NCBI GenBank assembly: GCA_047967505.1
Contig: CM106538.1
Direction: 5' to 3' (one strand)
Length of the DNA: 64,000 bases
Source: Dipteris shenzhenensis
Taxonomy: Eukaryota > Polypodiophyta > Polypodiopsida > Gleicheniales
Under the pieces are notes generated by a model. The model searched no databases. It saw nothing but the letters and a program-made list of their open reading frames with translations, and was not told where the DNA came from. Numbering within the stretch: the first letter of the stretch is position 1; each line of letters opens with the position of its first letter. Positions 1 to 10,850 of this stretch are shown piece by piece. The position numbers were made by a program, and so were the translations under genes.

Positions 1-1124
1 GGGAAGAATGGGCACAGTGAGGTCGGAGCTCTCAGCCTCAACGTCATCCACTATGATAGCATCTCTTAGGGTCTCATTTTTTAAGGCCACTAGGTTTAAT
101 GCTGCAACTACAAGCTCCTCCTCTGTCGGGTTGATCTTCTCTTCCACTTCTGCTAGGTCTGACTTATCTTCTGTTTCCTCTTCCTCATCGCTATCCTTTG
201 GGTCCTCAACTTATCCATCAACATAATGTGCGTACATACATGGCAAATGCAAGTGGCCATATTGACTATGTGAGCAGAAGCCCTCCTTTACTCCTTGATT
301 CTCTAAGACCACCTTGGTCCATCTGCATGCTGCTCAACAGACATAGGCATCTGGTTATCATGGTCGTAGAGCTGCCTTACCCATCGTGGGAATGGCTTTT
401 TTGGTGGTGTAACAACAAGTTGGTGACTTATACCTTCATCATCTGATATTTCCTCCTCCTTTATAGCTCTTGGGACAGGTCCATAGTGAATTACCTCCTT
501 GCAGATTCCCTTGTGGTAGTCTTTTAAACTATCAAATAGCTTGTGCATTTGATACCTCATCTTGCCATTTGCAGCAATGTCCTTGACATGTACAAAAGTC
601 TTACTATTGACAACTTTTGATCCTTCAACTGTTAGCTTGTGGAAGGATTCATACACCTCTCCAAGAAAATCCTTGTGCTGTGTCAGAATAGACTACAAAT
701 CCATCTCCTTATTGAACATCTCATGGTATTTGTGATAGTGCATTTGGCATTCTAACTTCTATAGAAATTCAAAGAGCTGTAGTTGGGGTGACTTCTTTTC
801 CTCCTCCTTTCCCTTAGCAACCGACTGTCCACCTTTGTTTGAACCCTTGTCATTAAGCTTTCTTCTCTTGACTGCATCATACAAAATAAAAAATGATTCC
901 TGCACATATAGCTAAAAAGAAACAGAAGGACTCATAAAGAAATTCTTGCCAAGAGAGTCCTCCTCCCTTACAGCATAAGCTGAGAGGTCAATGGTCTTCC
1001 TAACAGGTCTTGGTGCATCACCTACATCAGCTAGATGGTTAGCTCCTCCTCTTTGAAAGTCTGTAGAAAAACGTGATATGATTGTCTTTATAATTAAATA
1101 CATTGAAATCGCATTTTCTAGCAA
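1..1124 (-). pseudogene. Unrecognised decayed gene, stops at probable Gln codons
   Basis: Reading leftward from about 1124, one frame stays coding-like for some 370 codons although it holds several stops. It includes a basic stretch (KRRKLND), a Lys/Glu-rich stretch, a helical part with MRYQMHKLFDSL (about 545-580), and an acidic tail rich in Asp/Glu near 120-215. I do not recognise a family. Stops lie at 759-761, 693-695, 303-305, 288-290 and 211-213. All are TAG or TAA, and replacing each by Gln gives a smooth sequence (for example WS-stop-RIKE-stop-RRAS). That looks like C-to-T decay of CAG/CAA. A possible intron acceptor (gatgcag) lies near 870. The gene may run off the left edge. The histone-like gene at 7250-7975 has the same strand, decay style and neighbouring motif, so both may come from one element family. 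Confidence 0.45.
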
Positions 1125-2062
1125 ATAGTCCTATTGATGCGAAAACAACATGTCCAGACAAATTCAGGTAAATCTTCAAGATAGTTGTCTTGATCATTCA
1201 AAAGATGAAGTAAATGCCTAATAGCTAATGCAGTAGAATTAGATAGACCAAGAAGACACTTGGAAAGGTAGATCAAGACTGTGGTGTATTTAAGTACTTG
1301 TATCCTTTCTCTCCATGGCTTTTGCACAAGTATAGGTAGGTGGGGATGATGATGGGAGAAAAGCAAGGTCTAAAGTATTGTCTAGATGAAGATGAGGAAG
1401 AAGATGAAGATTCAAAACTGTTGAATGGATGGAGAAAAGTGAAGATAAGAGGAGATGGCACAGATATCTATTCAAGTCACACTTGTCAGCCACGCATGCC
1501 AAAAATGGTCTTCAAGGTACTATTTTTAGAGTATCTAGTGATTGCATGCACCTATTTTTAGACTAAGCTACCAGAATTAATCATTCCCTTTGTCATCTCC
1601 ATCTCTAATTTCATCTTCCTCCCTATAGGCTTGTGACATAGACAACCTCAACAGCTCTATTACACTGACCCAATACAGCTCCAGCTCCTTCCCCCAGACC
1701 CACTACAGCTCTATCTCAACCCATCAAGCTAACACCCATCAAACTATTATCCACAACCTCACCAACTCTATCACACTGACCCACTATAACTCAAGATACG
1801 TCAAGCTGACAACCATCAAGCTGTCACCCATCAAGCTCTCATTATCTACATACTATAATAAGGTTAGTACCTTTGTAAACTGATCTTTCTCAAACATTCT
1901 ACAGACTCTTGCAGAACAATTTGCTAAAAAATGCAATATTCATGTTTGTTCAAGAAAACTGCTCCAAATCGCGTTTTTTATCAAATTCTTACACCCCTAG
2001 CATGTTTTGTTCATAAACGCGATGTAGGGTGTTTTTATGCAAAAGAACATCGCGTTTTTTGG
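1106..2062. repeat. Cluster 1 of the AAATCGCGTTTTT-type motif
   Basis: At least four or five copies of a short motif occur in both orientations. They are aaatcgcattttctagcaaa (1107-1126), a decayed inverse copy at 1921-1938, aaatcgcgttttttatcaaa (1966-1985), an inverse copy aaacgcgatg near 2015, and atcgcgttttttgg near 2050. The same motif recurs at 8048-8208 beside the histone-like gene. Outside these copies, 1125-2140 holds no gene I can recognise. Confidence 0.6.
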
Positions 2063-2139
2063 AAAAAAGAATAGTATCCTCTATGGAGCAAGTACTGGCA
2101 CCTAAGGAAAGGTGAGGTCTACACAATCACAGATCAAGA

Positions 2140-3170
2140 AAACACTACTGTCCACAAATATAGCAAATTCCAAAGTGGTATATATATATACCTAGATTTT
2201 TTCTATCCATGGTTGGCCCTGGTGAATTGTCTGCGGCTCTTGCACAGGTGCAGTAAGGTTGAGGGGGGAGGGGAATGATGGGACTAAGGGGGCGGGATGA
2301 TGGCAGTGATGCAGATAAGGATGTGGTGTCAAACGTGAGTAGGACCATAATGTCTTATGATCTTTTGCTGAGCCCAAGTTGCTTCTCAGAAAGTTGTCAG
2401 TGAAGATAATTTGTCTTTCACATTGGAACATTCTTGTGTGACTTCCACTATGTCTAGCATGGTTTTTGTGACAAGTTCTTGTGTAGCTTCCATGAAGCTT
2501 GATGCCGAACTTCTTACTAAGGAAGGTTCTTGTGTAGCTCCCAAAGTAGATTCTATTATTTTCTTGGTAGGTTCTTGTGCTACTGCCTCCTTTTCGAAAA
2601 TAGGTTCATGTGTAATTGCCATTTGCCTTGAAGATGATGTAATGAATTCAACGGTGTTTCGATAGACTAGTGGTCGAGATAGATTGTTGTGTTATTTTCT
2701 CTCTTTTTGAGATAGGTTCTTGTGTAACTACTTGTTGTTGATAGGAGGTAGATGATGTCCTTTATGTTTGATCCTCCTATATTGGTGATTTTCCCTTGTC
2801 CTTGAAAGCAGGTTCTTGTGGTTCTATATTAATCAAGGTAGGTTCTTGTGGTTCTAACCTCCAATATTTGCCCTAGTTTTTGATAATGGATAGGCTTGAA
2901 TCTGACGGTTGCCTCTCATTTATTGATGATGACGATTTTAGAGCCTTAGGCGTCCATTCTTTCTTTTGCTCTTTATTGAGCACATTGTCGTTGTTGCTTG
3001 AAGATGATGGAGATAGTACATTGGGTGCCCAAATATAAAGTGTTTCCAAGATAATATCGTAGTGTTATGGGAACCCAACGGTATTGTACCTTCCTTATTG
3101 GATGACGTCATTTCGTTCTTCAATGTTGAGGTTTGTTGTTTACATGATGGGGTGGCTTTTGATGTCAAGG
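2140..3170 (-). pseudogene. Decayed Gln/Glu-Pro repeat coding remnant
   Basis: The minus strand shows a short repeated peptide pattern, TQE followed by P, L or C, spaced irregularly between about 2400 and 2860. It is spread over several frames and cut by stops. The pattern continues from the Ty3-type protease remnant next to it at 3270 onward. It may therefore be the spacer or tail of the same retroelement polyprotein. No enzyme motif is visible. A similar TQEPT string appears on the plus strand near 8710. Assignment is weak. Confidence 0.3.
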
Positions 3171-3269
3171 TTTCATCGGAACAAAAATATATGATTGACC
3201 TTCAAAGTACACTTGCACCTCTAGTAGATCCTTTTGGACCCACATGTGCTTGGTTGGTCTTCTTGTTTA

Positions 3270-4960
3270 TCATCTTTGTTGATGAGGCTTTGTTAGAGAT
3301 CCATCTCCAAATAGATTTTCAAACATAGGGTGAGCCTTCCAAGTTTGGAGATCCACCCTCATGAATTTCTTGTTGTTATGTAAATATATTATATTTGAGC
3401 TCCAGTCATGGACGAGTCCTGCAGCATGCATGAAAGGTCTATCCAATATGATGTCATAGCCATTTGGTTGGTTAGGGAAGTCCATTATGACAAATCACAC
3501 TAGGTAGGTCAAACCAAAGGTCTTAATCTTGATGCACTACTTAGTGACTATGCTTACACTTGCTCCTCCATCCAAGATTGCCGTTACTTTTCTATCATGG
3601 TAGGATATCGATAGTACTGCATTTGTATCATCACTCTCTTAAGTATTGGCCCAATTTGTTGACCAGTACCTTCAAAAAGTCTTGGGGGTCGTTTAGGGGT
3701 TCTACCATCTCAGGATCAATGGGCTTAAGAGCTACTGTTTGCCCATTCATCCAATCCGAGAGGTGTCTCCTTAGAGTATGATTATTTGATAATAGTACCG
3801 CAATGGGCATCTTTACCTCGGTGGATAGGAATGAGGCCAATCTAGCAATGTCTTGGGGCCTAGTAATAATTGGTTCCAAGCCATCTGATTCTAGCTCTTC
3901 AAAACCATAGAAGGACATGTTGGAATCCTCTTTTAGTTGTTGTTGCAAGGAGGGGTCCTCTTGAAATATTCACTGCATTAATGTGGACCCCTCCATTGAA
4001 GAGTATGAGATACTTTCTTCTTCCACTCTTTTGGGCACTTTCAAGGATTGAGAGGCTCGATTGACTTCTTAGTGCCTTGGATAGATCATATCAGCTCCCT
4101 TGCTTGCCTTGACTCTTTGCTCAAACTTTTCTTGTCAATCGTGCATCAAGTTTTGTGGCTCGATGAGGCATTGTTTCTCTACCAAGGGGTCTTGGTATTT
4201 GTCATGACCCTTGGGCATTGTGGCTCTACCCTGGACATGGGTTCTTAGTGATTTCTTGACTTCTTTGGGAGGAGGATTTTCAAGCCTCCATTTGAGGAAC
4301 TACCGCTAGAAGAAGATGTGGCTAGGGTGGCAGTGTCTTCATCAGACCCATTCCATAGATGATTACCTTATCATGGCCCTTTCTAATCTTAGTGGTGCCT
4401 TTAGCATTTCTGCACAGAACCAATGTGCCTCTCTAGATTGTGATGTTCTTGTACTAGCCTTGTCTCTTTTTGCTTGTTTACGCAACTGTTTAGTAAAGGG
4501 ATGGCCTTGGCCCTTGTAATTACATTCAAGGATACTAAAGATATGTGGCCTCCTTCAACACTTCGCAAATTAATGTTGGCCTTAGGGTTAGTGGTTCTAG
4601 CTGGTCTTCACACCAAACAATCCTTGTAGAGGTGATCAACTCCACACCCAGTGCACAATGGTGCTTGTGTATTTAAAGAGCCCATGACTAATGTGGGTGG
4701 GTTGTCCTTGTAGGGACAATCTTTCAAGGAATGACGTCCTTGACATTTAAACCATGAGACTAAAAAAATTAGCTACTCCATTGTATGGGCATTCATAGGA
4801 CCTATGAGGGCCTTGAGATGTATAGCATTGAATAAGTGGGCTCCTCGTCAAGGTGTTCATATCTTTCACCTGTTGAGAGGTAGGAGTAATTTGGTAGATG
4901 GGGATATTTTGGGCATCCTGAATAACATAATGAATTATATAGTTGGATTGACTCATAGTA
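3270..4960 (-). pseudogene. Ty3/gypsy-type gag-protease remnant
   Basis: Read on the minus strand, the order is as follows. Two Cys/His knuckle-like motifs (FKCQGRHSLKDC and CTGCGVDHLYKDC) lie near 4640-4740. A spacer open frame of about 105 codons covers 3631-3948. A retropepsin core (AILDGGASVSIV) lies near 3560-3595. The downstream protease strand GYDIILDRPFMHAAG is near 3400-3460. Retropepsins of Ty3/gypsy elements carry D-S/T-G-A and a later ILGRPW-like segment, so this is a Ty3-like gag-PR piece with DGGA and LDRPF variants. Stops and frameshifts abound. No reverse transcriptase, integrase or LTRs could be tied to it. It probably interrupts, or was joined between, the two halves of the CGCG-motif region. 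Confidence 0.55.
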
Positions 4961-5969
4961 TTATCGTATTGGCAGTAATCACTCCTACTAAGGGTGTGAT
5001 CCCTAGTTCTTCCTAATCACTAGGTAGTCCCTCCACTAACACTCAGTTCATACTAGTGATTTGTAGTGGAGCTGGTTGGGATCCAAGTATAAGTGGGGTG
5101 ATGGGAGATTTATATCCCTAAATTTCCCTTGGTTGGCAGGAGTGGCTTGCTAATTGTCCCTAGTTGGATGGATTTCAAGGCACTAGTAATATTAGTGGTG
5201 GCCTTGGTTGTTACATCGGCTGAGGGTCAGTCTTAGGATATCAACTTTGTGATGCCTCATGGTTCCCCATCATGCACAATGCCAATTAGGAAAAAATGGA
5301 GCTCATTTTGGGGCCTTTTAGGGTTTTGGAAAAATGTCTCTCAACCAATGAGGAGAAGGCCAATGTAACATAGAAATTTCACAAGAAAAGGCAAAAATAT
5401 GAAAAAGAAAATAGTACTTTATGTTGGTACAAGCGTGTGGCATTAATGAGAAGATTTGTTTTTTATTCTTTTACGGTTCGCCTGTCGTATCAAGAGATGT
5501 GGACCCAAAATCAAAACAGAGCTCCATTTTGAAACCTTCCCGCATGGTGACCCAAAACAACCATCCACTTTCTTTTGTTCTCTGACGCCACTCTCTTCTT
5601 AACAAGCATTCCTCTACTTTCACCATGACGAGCCATTCCATTCTCTCTTCGACAGGCATTGTCACTTATCTTTATCTCCCTCTTATTTTTGTACTCTTCA
5701 TAGTCCAATATACATCTTAGCTTTCTATTTTGATAAAATAGCACCAAAACAGGTGGATCCTTTCTCATGTGGATGGACTCTCATAAGTGCAAAATATATG
5801 ATGGACACATACTTTTCAGAGCAACAGCCTGAATTTTTGAGTACTTTCATTGCATACTATTTGAGAAGTTCTAAATTCAATGCATTGATACAAAAAAGAT
5901 TGAAAACATTCTTTTTTTTAATTGCAAATGAAAGAGGATAGTTTTAGCTCTGAATATGTACATAGCTTT
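4961..5969. other. No recognised gene
   Basis: This stretch continues the anonymous flank of the Ty3-like remnant. Short open frames exist on both strands (for example 5511-5768 minus), but none has a motif, a family resemblance or a sustained coding pattern. Confidence 0.5.
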
Positions 5970-6495
5970 AGAGCAAAGACAAATTTGAAGCAACTAGAGC
6001 TCTCTTCCCCTTGTCTAGCACCAGACCAACCAGTCCATACAGGAGAGGGCTCAAAAGGCCTTGAGGATCTCCGGGTTGAACAAGAGGCTTAGAATGTCCC
6101 TGGCACTAGCAATCTAGAAGATATTCTAGAAGGTGTCCGTGTTGATGAGTTGCTTGAACAATTCTCAAAGGACGTGGAAGGAGAGCCTCCAGTTGATCTT
6201 TTCCAAAATCCCAAGCCTATGCATGAGGAGGCAGGGACATCAAAGCAGCACGAGGCCAAGCCCGAGCCCATGGATGAGGAGGCAAGGACACCAAAGGAGC
6301 AAGAGGAGTCGATGCATGAGGAGGCAGTACCGACAAAGGATGTGCACCAGTAGGATCCACAACACCAAGATCCACAACAGGATATACAGCAGTAGGATCC
6401 ACAACAACAACAACATGAGCAGCATGTGGAAGATTCTCAAAAGGAGTCTCCATTGCAAAAAAGTCAAGAGAGAGATTCTGAGCAATAATAGAAAA
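5970..6495 (+). pseudogene. Acidic, Gln-rich decayed ORF with MHEEA/MDEEA repeats
   Basis: A plus-strand frame runs from about 5970 to 6492. It is acidic with a leucine-containing start, then carries three copies of a PMHEEA/PMDEEA/SMHEEA unit (about 6218-6330). It ends in a Gln-rich tail with repeated QDPQ units. TAG stops occur at 6090-6092, 6351-6353 and 6393-6395, and a TAATAG pair lies near 6486. Two fall exactly where the QDPQ repeat calls for Gln, so the frame was probably once continuous. I recognise no family. The low-complexity acidic and Gln-rich make-up would suit a nuclear or chromatin-associated tail, but this is only inference. It is convergent with the histone-like gene 0.75 kb downstream. 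Confidence 0.4.
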
Positions 6496-7249
6496 GCAGA
6501 TGATACTTGTAATCATTTTGTATTAATACATCAAATGTCAACTTTTTTTTTTGGTTGCAAGTCATACCTGGAGTCAGTAGCTTTGTATTATCTGAATTTT
6601 CCTATTTACAATGTCCTTGCATTGAATTTTGCTTTCGCTCCTTTGAAGTGTCTGCAATAATAAATTTTTAGCAACTACATGCAAATGTGATATGGCTGAC
6701 TTTTCAAGAGAAAACGTGAAAATCAAGTATGGGCAATGACTGACTTACAATTCTAAATCTTGGTGGGTACTTTTAAGCAGTTGAAGGTATAGCATAACTT
6801 TTGTTGTACATCTATATGCACCAAAAATGAGGGGATTAGACCAAGAGGGTGTAAATTTAATTTGAACATATCAAGATTTTGTCAATAGAGGGTAGTAGTG
6901 GAAAAGGTTAGGGAACATACTCTGACCAATATGGGAGGAGAATCATATCAATTACATCCAAATTACAAAAATGAAATCACTTGGAAATGCTTTTGGTTTA
7001 TGTCTTGTTATCCTTCAGCTTGAAAGATATAGCTGGATCAACTATATACACAGAGTGCTGAAAGATCCGGTGAATCTGACTCTTCAAAAAACTACAAAAA
7101 ATAACTTCACTTAGCTTATGAAAAAGTGAATGATACAAAGACATAAACACAATTGACATAGAAAGATATACTTACTATAGAACTGCAAGCATGACTGTGC
7201 AAGTGACATGTTTTTTTTTCTATGCTAAAGCCATGATGCAATCTTCTGT
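6496..7249. other. AT-rich spacer, no recognised gene
   Basis: AT-rich DNA with short poly-T runs (6542-6552, 7210-7219). No open frame of note, RNA gene or repeat was recognised. It may hold the 3' flanks of the two convergent decayed genes. Confidence 0.5.
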
Positions 7250-7975
7250 CTAGTCCCAGGTCAGGTCATCATTCACAGTCTGGATAGCTACTCTGATCCT
7301 TGGTCCAAGTTGTAGGAGCTTCCGCTGAATTTGCGCCATCCTCACTAATGTCTGGGATTGCAAGACAGACACGGTTTCTTTGACTCTTTCCCTGAGGGAC
7401 TCTTCATAGGCAACCTTACCTCTGGTCTCATGTTGGTGAAAGACCTCTATGATCTTAACTCCATCATCTTTAGGTTTCCTAGCTGGAGGTATCAACAAGA
7501 TATCTCTCATTTTAAGATCATCCCAATCCTCTGCATTAAGGATCTTGTCATATCTTTTCCTAACCCTTACAAGTGTTTAGATGTCTTTCTTCATGATAGC
7601 GACCCTGTGTGCATGTGCTACTACCATCATGGTGTCCATGAAAAATTCTATAAGCCACTCTTTAGTAGTAGCAACTTCTTAGAGAGCAAGTAGTGCAGTC
7701 CTTTGCCATCTAAAGTCCACATGCCAGTTGATGCATATTGCCCTCACAGGCCTCTAGAATGGTGCCATGGGTACTACATATCCTATGGCTTTCTGAGCCT
7801 TCCTGATCTCCATCAAGATAGATTTGCTTTGGTTCACTCTTTTCTTCTTGTTCCTTGCTAGCATGTACATAGGCTTCCCCTTCTTTGAAGATTTTGATCT
7901 GGATGGAGTTGTGGCAGCCCCTGCAATGTCAAGTCCTTTTCCTTTCCTTCTAGCTGTTGCTTTGGTTCTTGCCAT
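7250..7975 (-). pseudogene. Divergent histone H3-fold protein with C-terminal extension (decayed)
   Basis: A 241-codon frame starts with MARTKATARRKGKG, close to the canonical H3 start (ARTK then TAR). After a basic linker, codons 52-140 follow the H3 fold. They show an alpha-N helix (MEIRKAQKA, codons 55-63), APF-x-RPVRAI where H3 has LPFQRLVREI, DFRWQRTALLAL, a second helix with LIEFFMDT, then HAHRVAIMKKDI and an Arg-rich end. The H3 helix 2 appears two residues longer here (VATTKEW). A further 100 residues, including a probable coiled coil (codons 185-225), have no counterpart in normal H3. Stops at codons 74, 99 and 133 (7754-7756, 7679-7681, 7577-7579) all fall where H3 has Gln. It is no canonical H3 and only loosely CenH3-like. 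It could be a captured histone gene in a mobile element or a relic paralogue. Confidence 0.75.
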
Positions 7976-8044
7976 AGTCTATTGTGTTCTTCTCTTGGAA
8001 AAAAACCCAAACATAACAAGAAAATCAGCCACCCAAGAGTTTGC

Positions 8045-8215
8045 TTGAAAACGCGATATGTGCAAAAATATAGAAAAAAGGTTGAAATCACGTTTTTCAG
8101 CAAATATTTTTTTACATACTTCAACAACACACAGAATGCCGAAAATTTGCTAGAAAATGCGATATGGAGGAGAAAAACAAAGAAAAAGCTCAAATCGCGT
8201 TTTTGAGAAAATTTA
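8045..8215. repeat. Cluster 2 of the AAATCGCGTTTTT-type motif
   Basis: Four copies lie within 170 bp just upstream of the histone-like gene. They are gaaaacgcgatatgtgc (8047-8063), aaatcacgtttttcagcaaa (8086-8105), tttgctagaaaatgcgatat (8146-8165) and aaatcgcgtttttgag (8193-8208). The first and third are inverse to the second and fourth, so pairs could fold back. The third is nearly the reverse complement of the copy at 1107-1126. Confidence 0.65.
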
Positions 8216-9775
8216 GTTAAAGCCTAATCTAATGAATCAGTTCCACTATCCTCCTAAACCCTAGAATGCAGATGAGATGTGCTCAACAAAAACAACTCAT
8301 AGAGTGTCTTTGAGAGAAAGCTATGGAATGGTCATTTCACCTTAACAACATGAAAAACCAATGACTGGTGATAGATTACTTACTTGGGCTTGTGTGTAGA
8401 GTTGTAGCTGGAGCTGGGGAGGTGTGAGATGAAGCTGGGGAGGTTTACAAAGGACATATATCACTTTATTACGGTGATACAATGGACGTGGATCATGCAA
8501 GAGGATGTAATTGGCAAAGGCACAAAAAATTTGGGATCAAAGAGGAGCTATTGCAAGCTCAAGAATATTAGGATGTCTACTCTCAAATGTCATCTATATA
8601 ACAGTCACCTTCTCTTAAGCAACTTCATCCTCTATAGCCACAATAGTCTGGGTGGAGACTTTGAAGGTAAGATCCTACAACCTCGACAATAAAGAATGCA
8701 TCGGCAATAGTTACACAAGAACCTACTCCTAAAAATGGAGTGGTGCCACTACAAGTGTCTGCAAGGGCAAGGCAATGGTAGTTCAAAGGACTTTAGATCC
8801 CCAACAAGGAATTGAATACCACTCCTTCAACCTAATGTCCAGTCCACCTCCATAACAATAGACCCGCAAGAACTTGCTCCAAAAAATGGAGTAGATCCAC
8901 AAGAACATAGTACGATGGAGAATAATAGAGACTTGAAGAAAGAAATGTTGCCACCAAGGCAAGATGACCTCTCACTAACCAAGGTTCCCATCGATGTCTC
9001 AACGACACCTCTTCCAATCATTATTGAACTATGGTGAAGGCTCAAGTAACAAAGTCAATTCCTTCTCCTCCTGGCTATCAACAAGGTATGAAACCCTAAT
9101 TACTTCATCAAGGTCTAGGGCCAATCAAATACATATCCACTGCCAATGTCCCAAGGCAGTGCTCCACATATGGAACAACAAGTGGTCCTACACCACCAAC
9201 TCCAAGGGATGAATTTGATTGTAGGGTAAATTTGATGACATCAAAATGGGTCTGGATGAGATCTTGTGATCCTCAAAGATTTTTTTCCACCTTCATTTAC
9301 TAACCCATCATAGCTAACTCTAAATCTTCCTCCTCTTTTTCCTTATTCTTATTCTTTTTCCTTTTGCTTCTTAGCACTAGAGCCCACTTAACCATTTTAG
9401 CCTCCCATTATAATATCACTCTAAGATGCTATAAACTTCTTTAGCCATAATCCTCATTTTAGGACTTTGTATGCTGTATTATTAGACTCCTCTAGATTTG
9501 ATGACTTAGACAAATAGAGCTCCAGATCATACACAACCTTATTGGGCTCAAAAAAACTTCCTAGTGAGCCCCTTAATGCCATGTAATCCATAAAATGGAT
9601 GTAGAAAGAAATAGTTTGATAAGTGATTCCTTCTGCTTCAGCTCTTGGCTGACTTTGCAGTCATCTTCTTTCCTTCCCTCAACCTAAACTAGGGCTACAA
9701 TATCGTTTGTGCTTTGGTCTTGGCCATACGTTATGATCTTATGACCACCTTGGCATAATCATTATGCCTACTTGT
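8216..9775. other. No intact gene; possible retroelement debris
   Basis: A plus-strand stretch near 8700-9035 contains a TQEPT string and Pro/Lys-rich short frames that recall the minus-strand remnant at 2.4-2.9 kb. Nothing else can be assigned. A good donor-like site on the minus strand (gtaagtaatc, about 8378) could belong to the gene upstream of the histone-like frame. Confidence 0.3.
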
Positions 9776-9779
9776 GGTG

Positions 9780-10450
9780 CATAGCTTTGTTGTCTCATCC
9801 TGTTTGCAGCATTTCTAGCTACTTCTTCCATAGTTAGCATTTGCTTTTGTGGTGCCCTTCCTTCCCATGATAGTAGCATGCCATTTTTTTCGTCCATGTT
9901 CTTTTGCCTTGATAGGTGTTCTTTGGTCCTTGTGCCACCTGATTAACGTTGGACACTTAATTCTCCTTATTGTACCAACTGTCTTTGATGTGACTTGGGT
10001 GATTGCAAATTTTGTAAAATCGTCCTGACCAACACTCCTTGGTTGTGTGGCCATTCGTTTTGCATTTATGGTAGACTTCTCCCTTCTCCCGAGTTCCTCA
10101 AATACCCATTTTCTTGAGCATATTTGGGGTCCTTCTTAGCCTTCTTCTCCTCTTTGGGCTCTTTGTCTTCATCGCTCTTTCATTCTTGGACGAGCAGTTT
10201 CTTCCTTCTTTGGGGCTCTATGTTCCCCTTTTCTAACGTAATTGTTCTATTAAGCAATCCTCATACGCCCTTATCTAGTCCATTGTTTCCATGTTGTGCA
10301 AATCGGGTCCCAAATCCAAGCCATTCATCAACCATGACCTCGATGTCATTCCGTCTTGCACATTGTGCAGCTAATTCATGAGCATCTGCATCCTACCATT
10401 TCTACATGTGAAACAGAATACAAGGCCATTTTTACAACTACTATGGAGGC
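9780..10450 (-). pseudogene. Retrotransposon gag remnant with three decayed zinc knuckles
   Basis: On the minus strand, three CCHC-type knuckles follow each other between about 10070 and 9850. They are HKCKTNGHTTKEC (first Cys replaced by Tyr), YKICNHPSHIKDS (outer Cys lost) and CYYHGKEGHHKSKC (second Cys replaced by His). Upstream is a charged Lys/Glu-rich linker and a DEWLGFGTRF-like gag end. Multiple knuckles after a charged linker are typical of LTR-retrotransposon gag. Frameshifts and stops cut the frame, and no pol was found next to it. Confidence 0.5.
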
Positions 10451-10524
10451 AATCTGGCTTTGCCAACTTCTGATACACATCTTTGACATTTCATTGGTGG
10501 AGATCATTCAGCTTAAGTAATGCA

Positions 10525-10850
10525 TCCTTTTTCATCCCCTTCCCTTCCCCCTTTCCCCTCATCCCCTCCCATCCTCTCTCATCCCAAATCCCCTCATTCT
10601 CTCCCCCCTTCTAAATGTCTCCCTTCCCCATCCCCTCTTGTGTAATCTCTTGATAAATAATTTCCATCTTATCACCTCTCATACTCTTTTCCTATTTCCC
10701 TTTCCTCTAGTGTTCCCTTTCTCTCATAACTTCCCATTTCCCATTCCCCCCATCTCTTTTCCAATTCCCCCTCTTAGTTTATTTGCCCCATTCATCCCAT
10801 CTCTCATTGCCTCCCATTTCCTCTTTCCTCTAATGGGATGTGATTTGTTA
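10525..10850. repeat. Pyrimidine-rich low-complexity tract
   Basis: About 320 bp made almost wholly of C and T on the plus strand, with recurrent tcccc, cccctcc and tcccatt blocks. Open frames across it are composition artefacts. Similar tracts occur at 23.0-23.5, 41.4-41.6, 55.6-55.8, 57.1-57.45 and 61.1-61.6 kb. Confidence 0.7.

Noticed and set aside
7250-7975. Centromeric histone (CenH3) as the identity of the H3-like gene
   Set aside because: The canonical-like ARTK-TAR start, the different helix 2 spacing and the long C-terminal extension do not fit usual plant CenH3; it stays an unclassified H3-fold protein.
1-8000. Alternative genetic code (TAA/TAG read as Gln) for the left region
   Set aside because: The hAT transposase and the host gene in the same window end at normal stops, and the same Gln-to-stop pattern occurs in unrelated retroelements, so C-to-T decay is simpler.
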